A DNA stretch of 30,254 bases from JAICIG01 sp035532215. GTDB taxonomy: Bacteria > Planctomycetota > Planctomycetia > Pirellulales > JAICIG01. Where the stretch lies: NCBI GenBank assembly GCA_035532215.1, contig DATKRK010000209.1:1-30254 (forward strand), given 5' to 3'. The notes beneath the pieces are model-generated. The model made no database searches and was not told where the DNA came from. It worked only from the letters and a program-made list of their open reading frames with translations. This document shows, piece after piece, positions 1-7,021 of this stretch (positions are counted from its first letter, which is position 1; each line of letters begins with the position of its first letter). Both the position numbers and the translations under genes were made by a program.

Positions 1-12
1 GAGGGCTGAAAA

Positions 13-30
13 AGCCGGCTAAAGCCGGCT
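13..30. repeat. TAAA-centred palindrome, copy A
   Basis: Two AGCCGGCT octamers (13-20 and 23-30) are separated by AA. Each octamer is itself palindromic, so the whole reads as an inverted repeat with TAAA at the centre. The same architecture with other arms recurs at 59-78 and 26838-26857. No gene is evident in 1-387: an ORF across 45-353 has no ribosome site and runs through the 140-bp palindrome, so I do not call it. Confidence 0.6.
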
Positions 31-58
31 CCCAAAGAGAGAGAATGGTTGCCGGTCC

Positions 59-78
59 CCACCAGCTAAAGCTGGTGG
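59..78. repeat. TAAA-centred palindrome, copy B
   Basis: A perfect 9-bp inverted repeat: CCACCAGCT (59-67) and AGCTGGTGG (70-78) around AA. The centre (CTAAAG) matches copy A, while the arms share little with it beyond the AGCT-like core. There is no T-tract, so it is not a typical intrinsic terminator. Confidence 0.65.
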
Positions 79-224
79 CAAACACGGATGGGGCCAAGCT
101 CGTCCTTCCAATTCGCCCTTTTTCCTTGACATGCTCGCAAATGGTATCACTGCCCGGCTTGCGGGGCGTGTTGGTTTTCTCGCTTGCCTGGCTTAAACTG
201 AAGATCGCGCCGGTGAGATCGGCG

Positions 225-364
225 GCTAGCCCGGATTATTCATCCGCCCAGCTATTACTTGACAAAGCGCTCCATGCAAACCCGAAGCGCCAGCGAGGTA
301 AGTGCGTTGCTCCGCCTCGCTTGCGCTTCGGGTTGGTGTGGGCTGATGAATAATCCGGGCTAGC
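225..364. repeat. 140-bp dispersed palindromic element, copy 1
   Basis: The element is bounded by a perfect 20-bp terminal inverted repeat: 225-244 begins GCTAGCCCGGATTATT and 345-364 is its reverse complement. The interior is also roughly palindromic around two CCCGAAGCGC-type blocks, one per strand. A closely similar sequence lies in the opposite orientation at 13135-13275. It has no coding capacity, so it is a non-autonomous MITE-like or structural repeat. No target-site duplication is obvious outside the GCTAGC ends. Confidence 0.75.
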
Positions 365-387
365 GCCTTCTGGCAGAGGAGGAGCCC

Positions 388-747
388 ATGCCCAAGCAAG
401 CCAAGAAACCTCGAAAGCGAAACGCCAAGCAACCCCGATCGCGCGAAACCCGCAGCACCGACGCGCTGACGATCGGCTGGATGCTGATGGTGTTCACCGC
501 CTTGGTTTGCGAAATCGCCTTTATGGCGACGCGAGGCTTCGCGGGTGCTGATTCCGAAGGATCGTTGGCCGTGTTGACGGTGGTGCTCTTATTGGCGTCG
601 GTAGTGATCGGGCTGGGCGTGCTGCTGCTGACGCCGGTGGTGATCAAAATTCGCCGCGACCCGCCGCCGCGAGCCATAATTATCTTCTCGGTGGTCGTTG
701 GCATTGCGCCGTGGGCCTTGATCGTGTTTCAGATGGCGAACTCTTGA
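388..747 (+). CDS. small three-helix membrane protein upstream of lutBC
   Basis: This 119-residue protein has a very basic N-terminus (about residues 1-22, rich in K and R) followed by three hydrophobic segments at about 30-50, 59-82 and 93-115. A strong ribosome site (GAGGAGG) lies just upstream of the ATG, which supports this start. The TGA stop overlaps the ATG of lutB (TGATG), so the two genes are translationally coupled and probably one operon. I do not recognise a family. Its place where lutA normally sits invites a role linked to the LutBC complex, but nothing in the sequence shows a catalytic or metal-binding motif. The basic tail is predicted to face the cytoplasm. Confidence 0.75.
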   Translation: MPKQAKKPRKRNAKQPRSRETRSTDALTIGWMLMVFTALVCEIAFMATRGFAGADSEGSLAVLTVVLLLASVVIGLGVLLLTPVVIKIRRDPPPRAIIIFSVVVGIAPWALIVFQMANS

Positions 748-2327
748 TGAACGAAGCCCCCGCGTCGGCGGAAGACTACGCCAAACACGAACACCACTCG
801 TTCCTCGCGGCCTCGCACGCCGCATTGGACAACCCCGAGTTGCAATCGGCCCTTGCCAAGCTGGGCGAAACGCTCGGCCAGCGCAACCGAGACGCCTTCG
901 CCGCGCTCGACGAATCCGACCTGCTGCGCGAGCGGGCCCGGGCGATCAAGGACGCCACGCTGGCCGAACTCGACCACCATCTGGAAACGCTCGAAGCCAG
1001 CGTCCGCCGCCGCGGCGGCGAGGTGTACTTCGCCGACGACGGCGCCGCGGCCTGCAAGATCGTGCTGGAGATTCTCCGCGCCCGCGGCTTGAAACGCGCG
1101 GTCAAGTCGAAGTCGATGACCAGCGAAGAGATTCATCTCAATGCGGCGCTCGAAGCGGAGCAGATCGAAACCATCGAAACCGATTTCGGCGAGTACATCA
1201 TCCAGGTCGCCGGCCAGCGGCCCTCGCACCTGGTGGCGCCGGCGCTGCACTTGCGAATCCCGCAGGTGGCCGAGATCCTCAGCCGCGACGCGGGCGAGCC
1301 ATTGCCGGTCGACGCGGTCGAGTTGGCGGCTTATGCCCGGCGGCGGTTGCGGTCAGCGTTCGCCGCGGCCGAGGTCGGCATCACCGGCGCCAATTTCGCC
1401 GTGGCCGAGACCGGTACGATCGTGCTGGTTTCCAACGAAGGCAACGCCCGGCTGACGACCTCGCTGCCGCGAATCCACATCGCGATCATGGGCATCGAGA
1501 AAGTGATTCCGCGGCTGGCCGATTTGCCGGTGTTTCTCAAAGTGCTGGCCCGGGCGGCGACCGGCCAGAAGTTGTCGGTCTACACTTCGCTCGTCAGCGG
1601 CCCGCGGCAACCGGGCGAATTGGACGGACCCGACGAATTCCACCTGGTGTTGCTAGACAACGGCCGTTCGCGGATTCTGGCTTCGCCGCTGCGCGAAAGC
1701 TTGTTTTGCATCCGCTGCGGCGCCTGCTTGAACGCCTGCCCGATTTATCGCAACGTCGGCGGCCATGCCTATGGCGGCGTTTACGCCGGACCGATCGGCG
1801 CCGTGCTCACGCCGCTCTACGACGGACTGTCGGCGAACCATCACCTGCCGCACGCCTCGAGCCTCTGCGGCGCCTGCCAGGCGGCCTGCCCGGTGAAGAT
1901 CGCCATACCGCAAATGCTGATCGAACTTCGCGACCAGTTGCACCGCGAGCCGGGCCAGTTGGGCCGGCTCGAAGCGCTGGCCTATCGCATCTGGGCTCGG
2001 GCGATGCGCAGCCCGCGGCTCTATCGTTTGGGAACCTGGCTGGCGACGCGCACGCTCGGGCGTTGGCGCCGCAAGAGCGGTTGGTTCGAACGTCTGCCCG
2101 GCCAACTGCACGGCTGGACCGAGCGTCGCGACTTTCCGGCGCCCGCCCCCGAGCGGTTCCGCGATTGGTGGCACGACGAAGGGCGGGCCGGGCAGGATGA
2201 AGGGAGGGCCGGGCGCCCCCGCCCGGCAAATGACGACGAAGGGAGGGCCGGGCGCCCTCGCCCGGCAAATGACGACGAAGGGAGGGTCGGGCGCCCTCGC
2301 CCGGCAAACGAAGAGGGTGAGCAATGA
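747..2327 (+). CDS. lutB: LutB-like iron-sulfur LUD-domain protein
   Basis: A 526-residue subunit of the LutABC-type L-lactate oxidation system. In the known system LutB carries 4Fe-4S clusters and passes electrons from lactate oxidation in the cytoplasm. The N-terminal two thirds is the LUD domain, with the signature AETGTIVLVSNEGNARL around residues 220-235. Two ferredoxin-type motifs follow: C321, C324, C327, C331-P and C374, C377, C381-P. An in-frame ATG at 747 is preferred over 711 because it overlaps the stop of the preceding gene. The last 45 or so residues are unusual: 13-residue units of the DEGRAGRPRPAND type, encoded by a REP hairpin array, extend the protein beyond the usual end. 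The TGA overlaps the ATG of lutC (ATGA). No lutA is present in the window. Confidence 0.9.
   Translation: MNEAPASAEDYAKHEHHSFLAASHAALDNPELQSALAKLGETLGQRNRDAFAALDESDLLRERARAIKDATLAELDHHLETLEASVRRRGGEVYFADDGAAACKIVLEILRARGLKRAVKSKSMTSEEIHLNAALEAEQIETIETDFGEYIIQVAGQRPSHLVAPALHLRIPQVAEILSRDAGEPLPVDAVELAAYARRRLRSAFAAAEVGITGANFAVAETGTIVLVSNEGNARLTTSLPRIHIAIMGIEKVIPRLADLPVFLKVLARAATGQKLSVYTSLVSGPRQPGELDGPDEFHLVLLDNGRSRILASPLRESLFCIRCGACLNACPIYRNVGGHAYGGVYAGPIGAVLTPLYDGLSANHHLPHASSLCGACQAACPVKIAIPQMLIELRDQLHREPGQLGRLEALAYRIWARAMRSPRLYRLGTWLATRTLGRWRRKSGWFERLPGQLHGWTERRDFPAPAPERFRDWWHDEGRAGQDEGRAGRPRPANDDEGRAGRPRPANDDEGRVGRPRPANEEGEQ
2203..2305 (+). repeat. three tandem REP-like hairpins inside lutB
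   Basis: Three 39-bp units start with GGAG at 2203, 2242 and 2281. Each carries an 8-bp stem (GCCGGGCG with CGCCCGGC; the third has GTCGGGCG) around a CCCC or CCCT loop. A degenerate unit precedes them near 2178-2195. Because 39 is a multiple of three, the array stays in frame and is read as 13-residue repeats. A partial copy of the same hairpin begins at 30236. Confidence 0.8.
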
Positions 2328-3007
2328 GCCGCGAAGCGTTTTTGGCCCGCATTCGCCAGGCGGCAGCGGCCGGACGGGCCCACCGCGTCCATCTGCGCAG
2401 TGATCTGCCCGAACGAGTCGGCTACGGCGGCGCGGGCGATGACCCCGCCGCGCGGCTGATCGACGAAGTCAACGCCGTCGGCGGCCAAGCGCATCCGGCC
2501 GCCGATCTGAACGAGGCTCGCGAGGCGCTCGCCGGGCTGCTCGAATACTACGCTCCGCAGACGGCGCTTTGCTGGCGGCATCCACTGTTGGACCGGCTCG
2601 GGCTGGATGAAGCCCTGTCGCAGCGAAACATTGCCCGGTTCGATCACGACTCGCTCGCCCCGCTCGACCAGGCGGAGCAACGACAACGGATGTTCGCCGC
2701 CGAGATCGGCATTTCCAGCGTCAGCCTGGCGATCGCCGAAACCGGCACGCTTCTTCTCGGCAGCCGCCCCGGGCAAGAGCGTCTCGCCAGCCTGCTGCCG
2801 CCGGTTCACGTAGCGATCGTCGAAGCGGCGCAGATCGTGCCCGACTTGTTCGACGCCTTCGATCGTCTCAACACGGACGGAGTCGAGAACCTGCCCAGCA
2901 ACCTCGTCCTCATCACTGGCCCAAGCAAGACCGGCGACATCGAGCTCACGCTCACCACCGGCGTCCACGGGCCGGGCAAGTGGCACGTGATTGTGGTGAA
3001 GGAGTAG
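2324..3007 (+). CDS. lutC: LutC-like LUD-domain protein
   Basis: A 227-residue LUD-domain protein, the usual size for LutC, which works with LutB in L-lactate oxidation to pyruvate. The family signature is seen around residues 126-155 as SVSLAIAETGTLLL followed by PGQERLASLLPPVHVAIV, and the C-terminus ends in the typical GPSKTGDIELTLTTGVHGPGKW form. The start ATG overlaps the lutB stop, so translation is coupled. Transcription probably comes from upstream of 388. The stop is a TAG preceded by G, the same GTAG context seen at several REP-bearing gene ends here. A REP hairpin follows about 65 bp downstream. Confidence 0.92.
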   Translation: MSREAFLARIRQAAAAGRAHRVHLRSDLPERVGYGGAGDDPAARLIDEVNAVGGQAHPAADLNEAREALAGLLEYYAPQTALCWRHPLLDRLGLDEALSQRNIARFDHDSLAPLDQAEQRQRMFAAEIGISSVSLAIAETGTLLLGSRPGQERLASLLPPVHVAIVEAAQIVPDLFDAFDRLNTDGVENLPSNLVLITGPSKTGDIELTLTTGVHGPGKWHVIVVKE

Positions 3008-3073
3008 ACGAGCGATTGCTTCGCGCATTAGAGATCGTCCTGCTTTTTGGCGGACCACGCTCGTCGGTCAACC

Positions 3074-3105
3074 GTAGGACGGACCTCCGGTCCGTCACCC
3101 TACGG
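3074..3105 (+). repeat. REP-like hairpin (GTAG, TCC loop)
   Basis: GTAG at 3074 is followed by arm ACGGACC (3079-3085), loop TCC and arm GGTCCGT (3089-3095). An outer stem, CCGTAGG (3072-3078) with CCTACGG (3099-3105), extends it. It lies about 65 bp after lutC and could also slow transcription, but there is no T-tract. Confidence 0.7.
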
Positions 3106-3152
3106 ATGCCGAAACCGGCGCTAGTTTAGGGCGCCATTGCTACGCCAGCGAC

Positions 3153-3176
3153 GGCACACGGGAGTGTGCCTGCTAC
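3153..3176 (-). repeat. REP-like hairpin (GTAG, TCCC loop)
   Basis: On the minus strand GTAG (3176-3173) and CA precede arm GGCACAC, loop TCCC and arm GTGTGCC. The stem is a perfect 7 bp. The arms are unrelated to those of the neighbouring element at 3074, but the GTAG plus TCC-loop layout is the same. Confidence 0.7.
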
Positions 3177-3230
3177 TTTGGTCCGATCGCTCCGCGCGGT
3201 GTGGCCGACCTGACCGCGAAAGTTCTGGAT

Positions 3231-3845
3231 ATGGTGAAGCAAAAGACGCCGCGGCGTGCTGTTAGAATAAAGGCGGAGAAATTCGGCGGTCCCGAAGCGA
3301 GCCCTCGCGTGCCTTTCGACCTTCGCAGCCTGCTCAAAACGATTCTCGACCAGTACTCGTTGCCGCTCGACGGCGACCATGGCGTCGGGCACTGGGCGCG
3401 AGTGCTTGAAAACGGACTGCGGCTGGCCGAAATCACTGGCGCCCATGTCGAGGTCGTGACGCTCTTCGCCGTGTTTCATGATTCTCGGCGACTCAATGAA
3501 ATTACCGATCCGAACCACGGTCCGCGAGCCGCTGAATTCGCCGCCGAACTTCGCGGGACGGCATTTGACTTGCCGGACAACGAATTTCGGCTTCTGCATC
3601 GGGCTTGCGCCGGGCACACGCACGAGCGAACGCACCCCGCCATCACGATCCAGACTTGCTGGGACTCCGATCGGCTCGATCTCGGCCGAGTTGGCGTCGC
3701 GCCCCACCCCATCCGGCTTTGCACCGCGGCAGCGAAATCGCCCGAGATGCTGCGCTGGGCCGACGGGCGAGCCTGCTTCCGCCTCGTGCCGCCCTTTGTG
3801 AAAGAGCAGTGGCAAATCGATCTGGAAAAGGAAGCGGCATCGTAA
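3231..3845 (+). CDS. HD-superfamily phosphohydrolase-like protein
   Basis: A 204-residue soluble protein with an HD-type metal site: HGVGHW near residue 50, the FHDS doublet near 84, a later HRACAGHTHE histidine pair, and DSDRLDLGR near 155. This H...HD...H...D order is the HD-domain pattern, so a metal-dependent phosphohydrolase is likely; the substrate is unknown. I chose the ATG at 3231; an in-frame GTG at 3201 adds ten residues. Neither start has a clear ribosome site. The gene stands alone between REP hairpins and the next gene, 27 bp downstream on the same strand. It is not the same subfamily as the HD protein at 29567-30148. Confidence 0.75.
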   Translation: MVKQKTPRRAVRIKAEKFGGPEASPRVPFDLRSLLKTILDQYSLPLDGDHGVGHWARVLENGLRLAEITGAHVEVVTLFAVFHDSRRLNEITDPNHGPRAAEFAAELRGTAFDLPDNEFRLLHRACAGHTHERTHPAITIQTCWDSDRLDLGRVGVAPHPIRLCTAAAKSPEMLRWADGRACFRLVPPFVKEQWQIDLEKEAAS

Positions 3846-3872
3846 CTAACAGCGTGAGACAGGAATCAGGCC

Positions 3873-4604
3873 ATGACGGAGGCGGAATGGTTATTCAACG
3901 AAGATCCGGCTCCGATGGCGAGATTCTTGCGGGGCAGGACGAGCGACCGCAAATTGCGATTGCTCGCTTGTGCCTGCTGCCGCACGGTCTGGCCTTCGAT
4001 TCCGGCAGTTTTTCAAGAGGCCATTCGCGTTGCAGAGGAGCATGCCGAGGGCTGCGCCACGGACGTCGAACTCGGTCGAGCGGTGAGCGCCGCTCATCGA
4101 GCGCGGCGCAAGGGTAACGCGTTGGAGCGGACGGTGTATGATGCGGCTCGATGCGGCGGATTTGATCCTGCCGCGGTGGCGAAGGGAATTGCTAGCGTCG
4201 TCGCCTATACGGCTGCTCCACATCCCTCGCCTGTCGCCAGGGTCACAATCGTAGGCGGTCAACCCGTGTGGGAAGAAATCCCGCCCAATGCGGATCGCCT
4301 CCGCTGGAAGGCATCCTGCGTCTCGCACCTGCTTCTGGAGTCGTCCTTGCTCCGCGACATCATCGGCCCTTTAATCTTCCGCCCCGTCGACGTTCAAGCG
4401 GGCGTGCTCACGTGGAACGACAGCGCGGTCGTCAAGTTGGCGCAGGGCATATATCGCGAAGGCGCCTTTGACCGTTTGCCGATCTTGGCCGATACCCTCG
4501 AAGAAGCCGGGTGCAATGACGTCGACATCCTCGGCCATTGCCGCCAGCAGCGACTCCACGTCCGCGGCTGCTGGGTCGTAGGCCTCCTTCTGGGAAAGGA
4601 ATAA
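3873..4604 (+). CDS. planctomycete MTEAEW-family protein, function unknown
   Basis: A 243-residue soluble protein of a family I recognise only from planctomycete genomes, where many paralogues begin MTEAEW..DP..M..FLRG..SDRKLRL and end with FDRLPILADTLEEAGC, an H-C dyad and HVRGCWVV..LLGKE. Both ends are intact here. The N-terminal half has an ACACCR cysteine cluster around residues 32-37; the central third (about 95-150) appears less conserved. No catalytic motif or membrane segment is visible and no function is established to my knowledge. A modest ribosome site (CAGGAATCAGG) precedes the ATG. It lies 27 bp after the HD protein on the same strand and may share its transcript. Confidence 0.8.
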   Translation: MTEAEWLFNEDPAPMARFLRGRTSDRKLRLLACACCRTVWPSIPAVFQEAIRVAEEHAEGCATDVELGRAVSAAHRARRKGNALERTVYDAARCGGFDPAAVAKGIASVVAYTAAPHPSPVARVTIVGGQPVWEEIPPNADRLRWKASCVSHLLLESSLLRDIIGPLIFRPVDVQAGVLTWNDSAVVKLAQGIYREGAFDRLPILADTLEEAGCNDVDILGHCRQQRLHVRGCWVVGLLLGKE

Positions 4605-4776
4605 CGTAAAATCGGCAATGCCAGCAGCGGCGGAGCGTTAGCCATCCGCAAGATGCCGGCGTGCTGCGCTAATGTTATTTAATCCGGTTACCAAACGTTG
4701 CTCTCGGAGACGATTCGCAGCCCAAATAGTAGGACCGAGCAAAAGCCCGGCCGCTCGCCGGGGCCGGTTGTCAACA

Positions 4777-5235
4777 ATGCCAAAAATCAGCGCGGGAATC
4801 CTGATCTATCGTATTCGTGACGACAACCTCGAAGTCCTGCTGGTTCATCCCGGCGGGCCGCTGTTTCGCAACAAGGACGAAGGCGCCTGGTCGATTCCCA
4901 AAGGCGAGACCGATGGCGAAGAAGACTTGCTCGCCGTTGCCCGCCGCGAACTGGCAGAGGAAACCGGCTTGCAGCCGGCCGGGCCTTTCATAGCGCTTTC
5001 GCCCATCAAGCAGAAGGGCGGCAAGATCGTCCATGCCTGGGCCTGCGCCGGCGATTGCGACCCGGCGCAGATCAAGAGCAACACGTTTTCCATCGAATGG
5101 CCGCCCAAGTCGGGACGGCAGCAGGAATTCCCCGAAATCGACCGGGCCGAGTTTTTCGATCTCGCGACGGCGAAGGAGAAGATCAACCCCGCCCAAGCGG
5201 CTTTCTTGGATGAGTTGGCGTCTTCGAACAAGTAG
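4777..5235 (+). CDS. Nudix hydrolase (COG4119-type NTP pyrophosphohydrolase)
   Basis: A 152-residue Nudix protein. The Nudix box is complete, with G-x5-E-x7-REL-x-EE-T-G-L at about residues 46-68, giving the metal-binding glutamates needed for hydrolysis of nucleoside-diphosphate-linked compounds. The start MPKISAGILIYR, the HPGGPLFRNKDEGAWSIPKG stretch and the end REKINPAQA-like segment (here KEKINPAQAAFLDEL) match the COG4119 group as I recall it; the true substrate is unknown. The ATG at 4777 gives the usual N-terminus; the ORF stays open 35 codons further upstream. The TAG stop forms the last three bases of the GTAG of a REP/terminator hairpin at 5232. Confidence 0.92.
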   Translation: MPKISAGILIYRIRDDNLEVLLVHPGGPLFRNKDEGAWSIPKGETDGEEDLLAVARRELAEETGLQPAGPFIALSPIKQKGGKIVHAWACAGDCDPAQIKSNTFSIEWPPKSGRQQEFPEIDRAEFFDLATAKEKINPAQAAFLDELASSNK

Positions 5236-5257
5236 AAGCGGCATCCTTGCCGCTTTT
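5232..5257 (+). terminator. REP hairpin acting as likely terminator of the Nudix gene
   Basis: GTAG (5232-5235, containing the gene's TAG stop) is followed by an 8-bp stem AAGCGGCA/TGCCGCTT, loop TCCT, then a short T run. It has both REP layout and intrinsic-terminator shape. A second copy follows at 5267 and a third lies at 27481. Confidence 0.7.
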
Positions 5258-5266
5258 TGGAACGTC

Positions 5267-5292
5267 GTAGAAGCGGCATCCTTGCCGCTTTT
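5267..5292 (+). repeat. REP-like hairpin, second copy in tandem
   Basis: The sequence is identical to the element at 5232 over GTAG, the stem AAGCGGCA/TGCCGCTT and the TCCT loop. It is offset by 35 bp on the same strand. Confidence 0.8.
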
Positions 5293-5297
5293 GTCGC

Positions 5298-5429
5298 GTC
5301 GATGCCAGGCAGGAACGCGGCAGGATGCCGCGTCTACACGTGTCGATGCCAAGCAGGAACGCGGCAGGATGCCGCGTCTACACGTGTCGATGCCAGGTAG
5401 GAACGCGGCAGGATGCCGCGTCTACGCAT
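5298..5429 (-). repeat. tandem array of three 44-bp REP units
   Basis: Units start at 5298, 5342 and 5386. Each contains, on the minus strand, GTAG then arm ACGCGGC, loop ATCCT and arm GCCGCGT (hairpins at 5315-5337, 5359-5381 and 5403-5425). Units differ by one or two bases. The array fills the gap between the convergent Nudix and redoxin genes, so it may also end transcription of the latter. Confidence 0.85.
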
Positions 5430-5434
5430 GACGT

Positions 5435-6790
5435 CTACTGGTCGCCAACGCCAAGCAGATTCTGGATCTCGGCATCGTCGGGTAGCGGCGGCGGCCGCTT
5501 ATAGCTCCCTAGCGGAACTCGCTCCTGGTACAGGCCGACGGCAATCTTGCCGTCGCGGCCGATCAGGAAATAGCAGGGCGTGTCCGTAACGGAAAAACGC
5601 TGAGCCGCAGGACCACCCCAACTGCCGGGGCCGCCGGAGTGGTCGACCGCCAGCGGAAACCTCCAACCCCGTTTCTCGCAAATGGCAGCGTAGAGTTCCT
5701 CGTCGTCGGCCGCAATCACAGCGGCAACCTCCAGGCCGCGATCGCGATACTTTCCAAACAAATCGTCAATCGCCGAGAGTTGATCGGCGACTCGCTTGGA
5801 ATAGTCGCCCGCGAAGTAGACCAGCGCCGGTTTGCCTTTCAGATCGTCGAGGGGGACCGCATCGCCGTTGAGCCACTTCGCGGCGAAAATGGCCGGCGGC
5901 GCGGCGCCGACGATTTTTTTGCGATTATCCAGGAGCTTCTTGAGCTGGTCGCGATGCAAGTTCACGAGCCACTCGTGCATTCGCGCTGCCACGAACAGCT
6001 CGCCGTCGTCTGAGAGCGTGGAAGATTGGACCGAATGGAGCTGTTCGCCGACCGTATACGTGACGCCGCCCCTGTCGCTGCGCGACCCAAGGCGGAAGGC
6101 GCCGACTTCGAGACAATACATCCGCAGCACGTACTCGGCCAGTTCGCCTTCCCAACCTCGCGCGACGAATTGCCAGCCGCCGTTTCTTCGGCCGTAGAGC
6201 CTCCCTTCCTTCTCCCCCAGCTTGTTGCCGCCGCCCAGCACCATGCCGCTGGGATGGACCTCATCCGGCGGAATCTCCAGCGCCGGCCATGGCATATCGG
6301 CCGTTTTCTTCTGTCGCAAGCAGCGTAAGTGCCCCCAGTCGTCGCGAATGAAAAAGCGGCCGTCGCGATACGTCAGCCGCAGCCCGCCGGGCACGGCAGG
6401 GTTCGGCTCGATGGTCGGCGGCTCGTCCTCTTCGCCGACCTGCGCCAAGACGATCTGCCACTCGACCTCACCCGCCGTATCGCGGCGTTCGACGACCAGC
6501 CAGCCGTCGTCGACCCAGGCCACGCAATGCGGCGTCTTATCGCCGCCGTTGGGGTCGGTCAGCGCGACTTCTTTCCGCCAGCCATCGGCGAATTTGGCGT
6601 CGAGTTTGCTGGCGGGCGGATCGTCGGCTGCGGATTCCGCCGTCGCGTTGGGCCTGTCCGCCGCGATTTCTTCAGCACCGCGAAGAGGGCTGATCCAAAC
6701 GGATTCGATCAATGCGAGCAGCCCGGCGCCGCATATCGCGCGACGCAGCAGCCGTGAAGAACGATGGGTAGCGCTCGCATTGAAAAGCAT
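5435..6790 (-). CDS. exported thioredoxin-fold protein without CxxC
   Basis: A 451-residue protein with a signal-peptide-like N-terminus (basic start, hydrophobic core near residues 18-32, small residues before GAEE). Residues of about 80-290 form a low-complexity-free region with repeated beta-like WxVxxR and RxDGRFF segments, unrecognised. The last 145 or so residues are redoxin/TlpA-like: a KPALVYFAGDYSKR segment at the place of the WCxxC motif, then a beta-strand with VAAVIAADDEE, and DTPCYFLIGRDGKI with the usual cis-Pro region. The redox cysteine pair is absent, so disulfide exchange is unlikely. The ATG at 6790 has a GGGAGG ribosome site, which an upstream in-frame ATG at 6817 lacks. 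The stop is a TAG in GTAG context, followed by the REP array. Confidence 0.8.
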   Translation of the reverse strand: MLFNASATHRSSRLLRRAICGAGLLALIESVWISPLRGAEEIAADRPNATAESAADDPPASKLDAKFADGWRKEVALTDPNGGDKTPHCVAWVDDGWLVVERRDTAGEVEWQIVLAQVGEEDEPPTIEPNPAVPGGLRLTYRDGRFFIRDDWGHLRCLRQKKTADMPWPALEIPPDEVHPSGMVLGGGNKLGEKEGRLYGRRNGGWQFVARGWEGELAEYVLRMYCLEVGAFRLGSRSDRGGVTYTVGEQLHSVQSSTLSDDGELFVAARMHEWLVNLHRDQLKKLLDNRKKIVGAAPPAIFAAKWLNGDAVPLDDLKGKPALVYFAGDYSKRVADQLSAIDDLFGKYRDRGLEVAAVIAADDEELYAAICEKRGWRFPLAVDHSGGPGSWGGPAAQRFSVTDTPCYFLIGRDGKIAVGLYQERVPLGSYKRPPPLPDDAEIQNLLGVGDQ

Positions 6791-6820
6791 TAGCCGCCTC
6801 CCGCTTTGCAGACGCATATC

Positions 6821-6874
6821 GTGGGGCGGCCTTCCAGGCCGTCAATCGTCGACGGGCGAGGAAGGCCGCCCCAC
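6821..6874. repeat. inverted pair of REP-like elements (BIME-like)
   Basis: GTGGGGCGGCCTTCC at 6821-6835 and its exact reverse complement at 6860-6874 face each other across 24 bp. The left copy has its own small hairpin, CGGCCT-TCC-AGGCCG, after GTGG. The rest of the gap 6875-7021 shows no gene or clear site. Confidence 0.7.
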
Positions 6875-7021
6875 GGCAGGAATGTCTCGTTTCAGACCGC
6901 GTGAAGTATACCTGCGCGGATTGGACGACGGCGAGCAAAATCCCGTCCGCTGCGACGCTTTCTTCGATGACCGCGGCAGATGCGGCGCCGCGGTCGGCTC
7001 TCGGAGGCAAGGGCGGCCGGA

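Noticed and set aside
45..353. Open frame of 102 codons at the left edge
   Set aside because: It has no ribosome site and runs through the TAAA palindrome and most of the 140-bp palindromic repeat; composition is not protein-like.
5298..5429. Three 44-bp tandem units as a small CRISPR array
   Set aside because: The whole unit is repeated with no variable spacer, and each unit is a REP hairpin.
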